Shown here: positions 1-6,598 of the stretch, one piece after another
Numbering within the stretch: the first letter of the stretch is position 1
Layout: every line of letters begins with the position of its first letter
Assembly: GCA_955652545.1 (NCBI GenBank)
Contig: CATPCA010000069.1
Coordinates: 1 to 15,024 of the forward strand
Origin: Candidatus Dormiibacterota bacterium
Lineage (GTDB): Bacteria; Chloroflexota; Dormibacteria; UBA8260
Direction: 5' to 3'
Length of the DNA: 15,024 nucleotides
Translations under genes and position numbers: made by a program
Notes under the pieces: model-generated
The model's database searches: none
The model's input: the letters and a program-made list of their open reading frames with translations, nothing else
Told to the model about the DNA's origin: nothing

Positions 1-2
1 CG

Positions 3-1022
3 CTGATCTGGCGCGCGGTCTTCGACTCCGACCCGCACATCGGCATGGTCAACGCGGCCATCCAGACGGTGGGCAACGTCGTCAACCCGCCCGGGCTGTA
101 CCCGATCGACACCTCCGCGGGTCAGTCTCTCTCGACGCTGGCCTCGACCAACCTGACCGCGGGTTCCGGTGGCGCCCTGCAGAGCGCCAACGCCGTCTCG
201 AGCGGGCAGGTCGCCACGCTGGGCTTCACTGGGATCAGCCCGTTCACCCTGCAGGTGCTCAAGGCGCAGCCGGCGGCGATGCCGGCGTCGGCGTCCGGTG
301 CCGTCGTCGGCGTGGCCTGGCGCGACTTCTCCCCCACCCATCTCGGTACCAAGGGAACCGTGTTCCCTGACGAGGACGGCCTCCCCGGCCTGCGCCTGAC
401 CCTGCTGCGCAATGACGGCAGCAGCGCGGCGACCGCGACCTCCGCGGCCAACGGCGGCTTTCGCTTCGACAACGTCGGCCAGGGACCGTTCCACGTCCAG
501 GTCGACGCCGGCAACTTCAAGGCGGGCTTCACCGGCATCTCCTTCCTGGGGACGCAGTCCCTGACGCCCACGGGAAGCCTCAGCAAGACGGCACAGGCGC
601 TGCTGAGCGTGCCCCTCGTCCAGGTCGCGATGATCATCGCGATGATGTGGATCTGGTCCGGTTTCGCCATGGTCGCCATCGGCGCCGGGCTGGCCTCGCT
701 CAACCGCGAGGTGCTCGAGGCGGCGCGCATCGATGGGGCCAGCGAGTGGCAGACCTTCCGCCGGGTGACCATCCCGATGCTGGCGCCGGTGCTCGTCGTC
801 GTCTTCGTGACGATGCTCATCAACGTGTTGAAGATCTTCGACATCATCCTCAACATGCCGCCCGGCACCTCCCAGCAGGACGCCAATACGCTCGCGCTGT
901 ACATGTACAACGTCGGGTTCACCGGCAACCCGGCTTCGGGACTCGCCAGCGCCATCGCCGTGGTCCTGTTCATCCTGGTGATCCCGGTCATGGTCTTCAA
1001 CCTGAAGCGGATCAAGGGATGA
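3..1022 (+). CDS. Sugar ABC transporter permease, MalF type, with inserted SdrD/Cna-B-like domain (5' truncated)
   Basis: Inner-membrane permease subunit of a carbohydrate ABC importer. The reading frame is open from base 3, so the true start and first helices lie outside the window; the ATG at 45 is only an internal methionine. The EAA loop, which docks on the ATPase, is at bases 717-776 (EAARIDGASEW..FRRVTIP). Hydrophobic helices flank it, and the protein ends in a basic tail (LKRIKG), as expected for a cytoplasmic C-terminus. Unusually, about bases 297-524 encode a small beta-sandwich-like module of the SdrD/Cna B type: GVAWRDF, then DEDGLPGLRLTLL, then GGFRFDNV and FHVQV. It sits in an external loop before the core helices. 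The phrase FTGIS occurs on both sides of it. The stop overlaps the next start (ATGA), so the two permeases are probably translationally coupled. The substrate cannot be read from sequence. Confidence 0.93.
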   Translation: MIWRAVFDSDPHIGMVNAAIQTVGNVVNPPGLYPIDTSAGQSLSTLASTNLTAGSGGALQSANAVSSGQVATLGFTGISPFTLQVLKAQPAAMPASASGAVVGVAWRDFSPTHLGTKGTVFPDEDGLPGLRLTLLRNDGSSAATATSAANGGFRFDNVGQGPFHVQVDAGNFKAGFTGISFLGTQSLTPTGSLSKTAQALLSVPLVQVAMIIAMMWIWSGFAMVAIGAGLASLNREVLEAARIDGASEWQTFRRVTIPMLAPVLVVVFVTMLINVLKIFDIILNMPPGTSQQDANTLALYMYNVGFTGNPASGLASAIAVVLFILVIPVMVFNLKRIKG

Positions 1023-1939
1023 GCACGATCGCGGTTGCGACCCCGGCGCCCGCATCCTCGCGCCGCCGGTTGAGCGCCCGTCTGCGCAGGGGCCGTCCGG
1101 TTGTCAACATCATCCTCGCGTTGATCGCGATCTTCTGGCTGGTGCCGTCGATCGGTCTGCTGGTCATCTCCCTGCGCCCGGAGTCCACGTTCACGCAATC
1201 GGGCTGGTGGACGGTCCTGACCGCGCCGTCGCGACTGACCCTGGAGAATTACTCCACCCTCTTCTCCCAGGGTCTGAAACCGGGTGGCCTGCTGGACTCG
1301 CTGATCACCTCGGCGGTGATAACCGTGCCGACGACGATCCTCGTCACCACGATCTCCAGCCTGGCGGCATACTCGCTGGTCTTCGGTCGGTGGCGTGGCC
1401 GCGACGCCGTCTTCCTCGTGATCGTCGGCCTGATGGTGGTACCGGTCCAGATGGCACTGATCCCAGTGGCGGGCCTGTACAAATCGATCGGCTCGGCGAC
1501 AGGGTTCAACCCGTTCGGCACCGTCTTCGGCGTGGTCCTCTTCCACGTCGCGTTCGGTCTGCCCTTCGGCATCTTCCTGATGCGCAACTTCTACAGCGGC
1601 ATCCCTCGGGACCTCCTCGAGGCCGGACGGATCGACGGTGCCGGCGAGTGGAAGCTGTTCCGCCGTGTCGTCCTTCCGCTCGGCGTCCCGGCGGCGGCGT
1701 CGCTGGCCATCTTCCAGTTCATCTGGGTGTGGAACGACCTGCTGGTGGCGCTGATCTTCCTGGGCGGCAACGCGCACGTGCCTCTGACCATCTTCCTCTT
1801 CAGCCAGGTGCGCGAGCTGGCCTCCAACTACTGGGTGATCTCGACGGGGGGCATCATCTCGATCATCATCCCGCTGATCGTGTTCTTCAGCTTCCAGCGA
1901 TACTTTGTCCGCGGCATGCTTGCCGGCGCGGTCAAGTGA
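1019..1939 (+). CDS. Sugar ABC transporter permease, MalG type
   Basis: Second permease subunit (306 aa) of the carbohydrate importer, forming a heterodimer with the upstream permease in the membrane. The start is the ATG that shares four bases with the upstream stop. A long open frame continues further upstream, but only as a shadow of the first permease. Visible: a basic cytoplasmic N-terminus (residues 12-26), a first helix at about 29-51, further helices through to 293, and an EAA loop at 201-220 (EAGRIDGAGEW..FRRVVLP), the ATPase docking site. Length and layout are typical of MalG/UgpE/AraQ-like proteins of the CUT1 sugar family. The ATPase gene follows after six bases. The family is clear; the sugar transported is not. 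Confidence 0.95.
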   Translation: MSTIAVATPAPASSRRRLSARLRRGRPVVNIILALIAIFWLVPSIGLLVISLRPESTFTQSGWWTVLTAPSRLTLENYSTLFSQGLKPGGLLDSLITSAVITVPTTILVTTISSLAAYSLVFGRWRGRDAVFLVIVGLMVVPVQMALIPVAGLYKSIGSATGFNPFGTVFGVVLFHVAFGLPFGIFLMRNFYSGIPRDLLEAGRIDGAGEWKLFRRVVLPLGVPAAASLAIFQFIWVWNDLLVALIFLGGNAHVPLTIFLFSQVRELASNYWVISTGGIISIIIPLIVFFSFQRYFVRGMLAGAVK

Positions 1940-1945
1940 GGGCCC

Positions 1946-3058
1946 ATGGCACACGTCGTTCTCGATGACCTGACCAAGCGTTACGCCGGCGGCGCGCTGG
2001 CCGTCGACAAGCTCAACATCGACATCGCCGATGGCGAGTTCGTCTGCTTCGTGGGCCCGTCAGGCTGCGGGAAGACGACGGCGCTGCGCATGATCGCCGG
2101 GCTCGAGGACATCACCAGCGGCGAGGTCCGCATCGGCGATCGAAGGGTCAACGACCTGGCCCCGCGCGACCGGGACATCGCGATGGTGTTCCAGAGCTAT
2201 GCGCTCTACCCGCACATGACGGTGTACGACAACATGGCGTTCGGGCTGCAGCTGCGCAAGACCCCCAAGGACCAGATCGACAAGGCGGTCAAGGAAGCAG
2301 CCCGCATCCTCGACCTCGACCGCTTCCTCGAGCGCCGGCCAGGGCAGCTCTCCGGTGGCCAGCGCCAGCGCGTTGCCCTTGGTCGCGCCATCGTCCGCGA
2401 GCCGGCGGCGTTCCTCATGGACGAGCCGCTCTCCAACCTCGACGCCAAGCTCCGCGTGCAGACGCGCGCGGAGATCGCCCGCATCCACCAGCGCCTCACC
2501 GCGACGATGATCTACGTGACCCACGACCAGGTCGAGGCGATGACCATGGGCGATCGGATTGCCGTCCTCAACGAAGGAGTGCTGCAGCAGATCGGCACCC
2601 CGAGAGACCTGTACGAGTCGCCCACCAATCGATTCGTCGCGGGCTTCATCGGCTCGCCGTCGATGAACTTCATGGACCTCACCCTCGAGCAGAATGGTGC
2701 CGGGCCACGCCTCGCCGGCGAAGACGCGGAGGTCGTCCTCGACGACAGGCAGGCAGCGATGCTTCGCGACGGCGGCATCGACAGCATCGCGCTGGGCGTG
2801 CGTCCCGAGCACCTGACCGTCGGCGGCCCCGACGGACCCGGGCTGAAGCTGACCGCGGACGTCGACGTCATCGAGTTCCTCGGCAACGAGGAGCTCATCC
2901 ATGCCCAGAGCGCCGGCCGCGACATCGTGGCCATCGTCGACACCGAAGCCGAGCTCAAGGTCGGCGAGAAGGTGGTGCTGACGGCGCCGCCGCGGCGGCT
3001 GCATCTCTTCGATCCCTCCAGCGGCCTCAACCTCGCTGAGGGTCGAAAGGCTGGCTGA
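1946..3058 (+). CDS. Sugar ABC transporter ATPase, MalK/UgpC/MsmX type
   Basis: Cytoplasmic ATPase (370 aa) that would power the two permeases encoded just before it. Walker A is GPSGCGKTT at 37-45, the Q-loop is around VFQSYALYPH at 81-90, the signature LSGGQ at 135-139, Walker B FLMDE at 156-160, the D-loop SNLD at 163-166, and the switch histidine H193. All nucleotide-binding elements are intact. The region after about residue 235 is the regulatory OB/TOBE-like tail typical of the MalK group, containing the usual LGVRPEHL motif. A GTGAGGG ribosome-binding stretch overlaps the stop of the previous gene, three bases before the ATG. ATPases of this type may serve several sugar importers in one cell, but its place in this operon makes the adjacent permeases the obvious partners. 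Confidence 0.96.
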   Translation: MAHVVLDDLTKRYAGGALAVDKLNIDIADGEFVCFVGPSGCGKTTALRMIAGLEDITSGEVRIGDRRVNDLAPRDRDIAMVFQSYALYPHMTVYDNMAFGLQLRKTPKDQIDKAVKEAARILDLDRFLERRPGQLSGGQRQRVALGRAIVREPAAFLMDEPLSNLDAKLRVQTRAEIARIHQRLTATMIYVTHDQVEAMTMGDRIAVLNEGVLQQIGTPRDLYESPTNRFVAGFIGSPSMNFMDLTLEQNGAGPRLAGEDAEVVLDDRQAAMLRDGGIDSIALGVRPEHLTVGGPDGPGLKLTADVDVIEFLGNEELIHAQSAGRDIVAIVDTEAELKVGEKVVLTAPPRRLHLFDPSSGLNLAEGRKAG

Positions 3059-3626
3059 TTCGCAGGGCGAGTCCCAGCTCGAGTCCAACCTGCGCCTCAC
3101 CTCACACTCCGGTCTGGTCCTGCTCCTGTTGCTGGCCCTGGTGTACCTGACGGGGGCCTTCTTCGATCCCCTGCGCCAGGTGCACTTCGCGATCGGTTTC
3201 GCCATCATCCCGCTGCTGGTGGTCAAGCTCGGCAGCACCGGCTGGCGCGTCGCCAACTACTACCTGCGCCGCGAGCCGTACCGCTCCGACGGGCCACCGC
3301 AGCTCATCCCCCGCCTGCTGGCGCCCCTTCTCGTCGTCAGCGCGATCATCGCGACCATCACCGGGGTCGTCCTCTGGGCCCTGGGCAGGCAACGCGGCAC
3401 GTGGGCCACGCTGCACACCGACTCGGTGGTCGTGCTCGCAGTCGTGCTCGCACTTCACACGGTCACCTACATCCAGCGCGCCGTCCGTGCGTCGTCAGGC
3501 GGCGTCGGCTCGGCCGAGGTCACGCGCGAGGAGCGGGTCATGCTCTGGGCTCTTGCTGTGGCGTTGGTCGTGGCGGTGCTGGCGATCGGCGTCGAACCGC
3601 CGTGGCACGACATCTCGTCCCACTGA
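3051..3626 (+). CDS. Four-helix membrane protein resembling a cytochrome b/b561-type domain
   Basis: The frame is certain but the start is not. It is open from 2982, yet has no ATG, GTG or TTG before TTG at 3129, which would cut the first helix in half. I place the start at CTG 3051, which overlaps the stop of the ATPase gene and gives 191 aa; this is tentative. The protein has helices at about 20-38, 46-61, 88-111 and 124-141, plus a final one at 168-184. Histidines H19, H45, H122 and H136 sit at helix ends, the pattern expected of bis-histidine haem b ligands. From memory, it resembles the membrane part found with actinobacterial molybdopterin oxidoreductases (HFAIGF..PLLVVKLGSTGWR, then a second haem-like pair). 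No oxidoreductase domain is present here. A role in electron transfer is inference; its link to sugar uptake is only positional. Confidence 0.75.
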   Translation: MADSQGESQLESNLRLTSHSGLVLLLLLALVYLTGAFFDPLRQVHFAIGFAIIPLLVVKLGSTGWRVANYYLRREPYRSDGPPQLIPRLLAPLLVVSAIIATITGVVLWALGRQRGTWATLHTDSVVVLAVVLALHTVTYIQRAVRASSGGVGSAEVTREERVMLWALAVALVVAVLAIGVEPPWHDISSH

Positions 3627-3759
3627 GCATGCTCCGAAGAGGCGACGGCGGCGGCGCGTCAGAACGCGGACGAGTGACGCCGCGCAGTCGCGTCTGGTAA
3701 ACAGATGTAAACGTGGGCACGCTGTTACGCGTGACGGAATCAGACGCTGTTGACCCTGG

Positions 3760-3823
3760 TTTGAACGCCCGTTCGGGGAGTTGCAAGTTCGGTACGCCGC
3801 ATGACAGACGGGACGCGTTCAAA
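3760..3823. repeat. Inverted repeat TTTGAACGC / GCGTTCAAA upstream of the histidine kinase
   Basis: A perfect nine-base inverted repeat with arms at 3760-3768 and 3815-3823, separated by 46 bases. The left arm itself begins a smaller dyad, GAACG-CC-CGTTC at 3763-3774. The right arm ends 93 bases before the likely kinase start. The spacing is too long for a normal terminator stem and suits two sites for a DNA-binding dimer, but no regulator can be named. Confidence 0.4.
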
Positions 3824-3903
3824 GGCGTATCTGTACTGAACAGCGCGCCGTGGCGCATGTCTCGTGGCGCTCTTCATCGCCCGCGCCTCGTGTGATACGG
3901 CAT

Positions 3904-3909
3904 GAAGGG
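3904..3909 (+). promoter_or_regulatory. Ribosome-binding site deciding the kinase start
   Basis: GAAGGG lies seven bases before the ATG at 3917. The alternative ATG at 3902 overlaps this site and has no comparable sequence before it, so 3917 is preferred. Confidence 0.65.
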
Positions 3910-3916
3910 CGGCCCC

Positions 3917-5746
3917 ATGACGGACCATCTCACGGACGACCTCGCCGCGGCGGTGTCTGACGTCGCCCAGCGAAAGCAGATCGAGGCCGAGCTGGAGCGG
4001 CGCAACGCCTTTCTCCAGCTTCTCCAGGTGGTGTCGGTGGCAGCGAATGGTGCCCCGACCTCGTTGACCCACGCTCTGCAGACAACCCTCGACGAGGTCT
4101 GCAGCCAGACGGGGTGGACGGTCGGCCACGTCCTGCTGCCCAGCGAGGAAGCGGATGGGGCGCTCATCTCCAGCGGAATCTGGCGCGTCCGCGACCCTGA
4201 CCAGGCGACCGAGCTGCTCCACCGCCACGACCACGTCCTCTTCGCACCCGAGGTCGGCGTCGCCGGTCGCGTCTTCACCAGCGGCAGGCCCGAGCACATC
4301 GCCGACCTTCGGACGCTTTCCTCGGACGATCCGGACCGAGCTCGCTGCGCCCTCATCAACGGCGGCAACATGTGCGCGATGGCAGGCTTTCCCATCATGG
4401 TCGGCGACGAGGTGGGCGGCGTTCTCGAGTTCTTCTCCGGGAGCCCGTTCGAAGCCGACCGAACCCTGCTCGACGTCATGGCCCAGGTCGGGATCGTGTT
4501 GGGACGGATCGTGGAACGGACGCAGTACGAAGCCGCGCTGCGGCATGCGCGCGAGGTGGCGGAGGTGGCCAGTGCTGCCAAGACGCAATTCCTGTCGCGC
4601 ATGAGCCATGAGCTCCGCACCCCACTCACCGCTGTGCTCGGCTACGCCCAGCTGCTCGACCTGTCTGAGCTCGCCGACCAGGACCGCGAATACGTGGCGG
4701 CGATCGAAAAGGGCGGCAATCATCTCCTCGCCCTGATCAACGACGTGCTCGATGTGACGCGACTCGAGAGAGGCGAGCTGCGGCTGTCCGTGGAGCCCGT
4801 GGATGTCGCCGCCGCCGTCCTCGACGCGACCGGTCTGATGCAGCCCCTCGCGGTGGCGCACGGGGTGACTCTCCGCACCGACCTTTCGGAAGGCGCCCGC
4901 CATTTGGCGCTCGGCGACAACCAGGGCCTCAGGCAGGTGATGCTCAACCTGCTGGCCAACGGGATCAAGTACAACCGCACCGGGGGCGAGGTGGTAACCA
5001 GTGTGGTTGACCGCGGTGAAGGCACAATTCAGATCGACGTCTCCGATACCGGGTACGGCATGGCGGCCGCCGACCTCGGCACCATCTTCGTCCCGTTCGA
5101 ACGTCTCGGGATGGCTCGCGCAGTGGAAGGGACAGGGCTTGGGCTCGGCATCTCCCGACAGCTCGTCGACGCGATGGGGGGCACTCTGGAAGCCCGCAGC
5201 ATCGTGGGTTCGGGGACCACGCTTTCGATCGTCCTCACCGCCAGCCAACGTCCCGCCGAGCCGGGAGCCGCGCTGTCCGCGCCGTTGGTTGCCAAAGCCA
5301 CGCCGGGTGCTCCCCGCAAGATTCTGTACGTCGAGGACAACATCGTCAACATCGAGTTGATGCAGACTTTCTTCACACGACTGCGGCCGGGCGTCAAACT
5401 GGTTTCAACCATGATGGGAGGGCTGGCAGTCGACCTGGCCAGGGAACATGCACCCCACCTGATCCTCCTGGACGTCAACCTCCCGGACATCGACGGTGGC
5501 GAGGTGATCCGTCGGCTGCACGCGGACGACAGGACCCGAGCGATCCCCGTGGTGATGGTGAGCGCCGACGCCATGCCCTCGGGGATCGAGCGCTTCCTCT
5601 CTGCCGGAGCAATCGGTTACATCACCAAGCCGATCGAGGTGGCCCGCCTGCTCGAGTTCGTCGACCAGGCAACCGCTGGGACTGAGTCGAACGATGCCGC
5701 TGGGATCATCGGGCGGCCCCCCGAACCAGCCGAGGCCGGCGTTTAG
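3917..5746 (+). CDS. Hybrid sensor histidine kinase (GAF-HisKA-HATPase-REC)
   Basis: A soluble hybrid kinase; with the ATG at 3917 it is 609 aa (residue numbers here count from the ATG at 3902). Residues 22-35 are a short coiled-coil-like lead-in. A GAF-type sensor follows at about 50-205 (GVAGRVFTSGRPEHI, GFPIMVGDEVGGVLEFF). The phosphoacceptor box is SHELRTPL with H236. The ATPase has an N-box around NLLANGIKYN (349-358), G1 at DTGYGM (382-387) and G2 at GTGLGLGIS (410-418). After a linker comes a receiver domain from 473, with acidic pair E478/D479, phosphoacceptor D524 (LLDVNLP) and the conserved lysine K576. All catalytic residues are present. There is no signal peptide or membrane helix, so it should sense a cytoplasmic signal. 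No separate response regulator is adjacent, so phosphate may pass to a histidine phosphotransfer protein elsewhere. Confidence 0.95.
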   Translation: MTDHLTDDLAAAVSDVAQRKQIEAELERRNAFLQLLQVVSVAANGAPTSLTHALQTTLDEVCSQTGWTVGHVLLPSEEADGALISSGIWRVRDPDQATELLHRHDHVLFAPEVGVAGRVFTSGRPEHIADLRTLSSDDPDRARCALINGGNMCAMAGFPIMVGDEVGGVLEFFSGSPFEADRTLLDVMAQVGIVLGRIVERTQYEAALRHAREVAEVASAAKTQFLSRMSHELRTPLTAVLGYAQLLDLSELADQDREYVAAIEKGGNHLLALINDVLDVTRLERGELRLSVEPVDVAAAVLDATGLMQPLAVAHGVTLRTDLSEGARHLALGDNQGLRQVMLNLLANGIKYNRTGGEVVTSVVDRGEGTIQIDVSDTGYGMAAADLGTIFVPFERLGMARAVEGTGLGLGISRQLVDAMGGTLEARSIVGSGTTLSIVLTASQRPAEPGAALSAPLVAKATPGAPRKILYVEDNIVNIELMQTFFTRLRPGVKLVSTMMGGLAVDLAREHAPHLILLDVNLPDIDGGEVIRRLHADDRTRAIPVVMVSADAMPSGIERFLSAGAIGYITKPIEVARLLEFVDQATAGTESNDAAGIIGRPPEPAEAGV

Positions 5747-5863
5747 CCGAGAACACGCGTCCGGTCGGTGATGGAGATCGCCGCCGCCCTCTCAGCCCTG
5801 ACGCTCGAGGGCCTCGTCGCCGCGCGCGATGAGGGCTAATCGCCGCACGTCGGTGATCATCAC
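5747..5863. other. Convergent gap with possible winged-helix remnant and small palindromes
   Basis: This 117-base gap lies between the kinase stop and the stop of the convergent Crp-like gene. The kinase frame stays open after its TAG for 30 codons to a TAA at 5837-5839. The last part, MEIAAALSALTLEGLV (from ATG 5771), looks like the end of a winged-helix domain. It may be a decayed gene end or chance. Palindromes CGAGG-G-CCTCG (5806-5816) and GTGAT-C-ATCAC (5853-5863) are present; the second touches the stop of the next gene. Neither has a T-run. Confidence 0.35.
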
Positions 5864-6544
5864 TCAGCCCGGCGATGTCTCCACCACGCCGGCACGTCGC
5901 AGCACGCCGAGGGTGCGGGTGACGACCTCACGGGCGCTGCCGACCGCGTCGGCGAGCCGCTGATGAGTGACGCCTGCACCCACGCCACGGGGCGTCGGCG
6001 CGGAGATTTCGAGCAGATGCCTCGCCAGACGGGCCGTCATCGGCAGCCGACCGGCCTCAGCGACCGTGCGGACCACGTTCGACGCCCAGCAGGCCATCTC
6101 CTCGGCGATGGTCCATGACAGCGCGGGGTGCTCGAAAGCCAGCTGGCGCACCCGGTCCAGCGAGATGATCGCCCCCGTGGTGTCCGTGAGCGCTTCAGCG
6201 CCGGAGGTGCGCAGCCCACCGAGCCGCGGACCGAGTCCGATCAGCTCCCCCCCACTCGCGTAGCGGAAGGTGAACTGCTGGCCATCCGCAGCCACGATGT
6301 AGACGCGCGCGCGACCGCTGAGGATCGCGACCACGGGCGGTGCCTGGCCCGCTGCATAGATGGGCTCACCCGCGGACACCTGGAAGATGTCGCTGTCCGC
6401 CAGCAGCGCGTCCCACATGCCCGCAGGGATGGCCGTGGTCACTGATGCGGTCCCGGGCTGCTGTTCGGGGTGCGGCGATCGCGGGCCGCCGGCTCGATCG
6501 GGGGTGTCCCGGTCTGCCCCAACGTGGTGTACTTCGTCTGCCAT
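5864..6544 (-). CDS. Crp/Fnr-family transcriptional regulator
   Basis: A one-component regulator of 226 aa. The first 40 residues are a proline- and charge-rich lead with no clear fold. A cyclic-nucleotide-binding-type beta-barrel runs from about 50 to 135 (DIFQVSAGEPIYAAGQ, LSGRARVYIV, GGELIGLG), followed by the long dimer helix at about 137-165. A helix-turn-helix of the Crp type is at about 192-216 (VTHQRLADAVGSAREVVTRTL). The phosphate-binding cassette lacks the usual arginine-based cAMP motif (GELIGLG..RTSGAEALTD), so the ligand may not be cAMP. There are also no clustered cysteines of an Fnr iron-sulphur site. The start is the ATG at 6544: no ribosome-binding site precedes it, but a TACAAT -10 ends ten bases upstream, which fits a near-leaderless message. 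An internal GTG at 6442 would remove the lead. Confidence 0.9.
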   Translation of the reverse strand: MADEVHHVGADRDTPDRAGGPRSPHPEQQPGTASVTTAIPAGMWDALLADSDIFQVSAGEPIYAAGQAPPVVAILSGRARVYIVAADGQQFTFRYASGGELIGLGPRLGGLRTSGAEALTDTTGAIISLDRVRQLAFEHPALSWTIAEEMACWASNVVRTVAEAGRLPMTARLARHLLEISAPTPRGVGAGVTHQRLADAVGSAREVVTRTLGVLRRAGVVETSPG

Positions 6545-6598
6545 GTCCGTTAGAATTGTACTAGGCAGTCCAGAACTGACCGACCGGGAGGGTGGCCC
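6545..6598. promoter_or_regulatory. Divergent promoter region with overlapping -10 elements and candidate operator
   Basis: These 54 bases separate two regulator genes. On the plus strand TAGAAT (6551-6556) could be the -10 of the TetR-type gene, giving a leader of about 35 bases. On the minus strand TACAAT (6555-6560) could be the -10 of the Crp-like gene, giving a leader of only a few bases. The two hexamers overlap, and neither has a good -35 at 16-18 bases. They fall inside an imperfect dyad, TAGAATTGTACTA (6551-6563, four of six arm pairs matching), a plausible operator for either regulator. Confidence 0.5.
6586..6592 (+). promoter_or_regulatory. Ribosome-binding site of the TetR-type regulator
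   Basis: GGGAGGG ends six bases before the ATG at 6599. It is the strongest Shine-Dalgarno sequence in the window and fixes this start. Confidence 0.75.

Larger units (their letters stand above)
3627..3916. promoter_or_regulatory. Intergenic regulatory region upstream of the hybrid histidine kinase
   Basis: A 290-base gap with no convincing gene. Short open frames here have no ribosome-binding site and no recognisable product. Its first part holds a weak hairpin (GCGTCA at 3656-3661 with TGACGC at 3675-3680, no T-run), which could end transcription of the importer operon. Next are two GTAAAC copies (3697-3702 and 3707-3712), spaced exactly one helical turn apart, then an inverted repeat (entered separately). 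The local base composition is less GC-rich than the flanking genes, as expected for a promoter. I could not assign a confident -10/-35 pair. Confidence 0.5.

Noticed and set aside
122..1954. Very long minus-strand open frame opposite the two sugar permeases
   Set aside because: It is rich in Arg, Asp, Glu and His without a recognisable fold and lies exactly opposite conserved ABC permease genes; such mirror frames are common in GC-rich DNA.
2060..3256. Long minus-strand frame opposite the ATPase and the membrane gene
   Set aside because: Shadow of the conserved MalK-type coding sequence; no family motif, and it runs across two genes on the other strand.
3656..3680. Hairpin after the membrane gene as an intrinsic terminator
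   Set aside because: The stem is only six base pairs with a 13-base loop and no T-run; mentioned in the gap description but not called as a terminator.
3713..3895. Possible 60-codon gene in the gap before the kinase
   Set aside because: No ribosome-binding site and no recognisable product, and it contains the inverted repeat of the promoter region.
3740..5248. Minus-strand frame of about 500 codons opposite the histidine kinase
   Set aside because: The plus strand encodes intact GAF, HisKA, HATPase and REC motifs; the antisense product has no recognisable domain.
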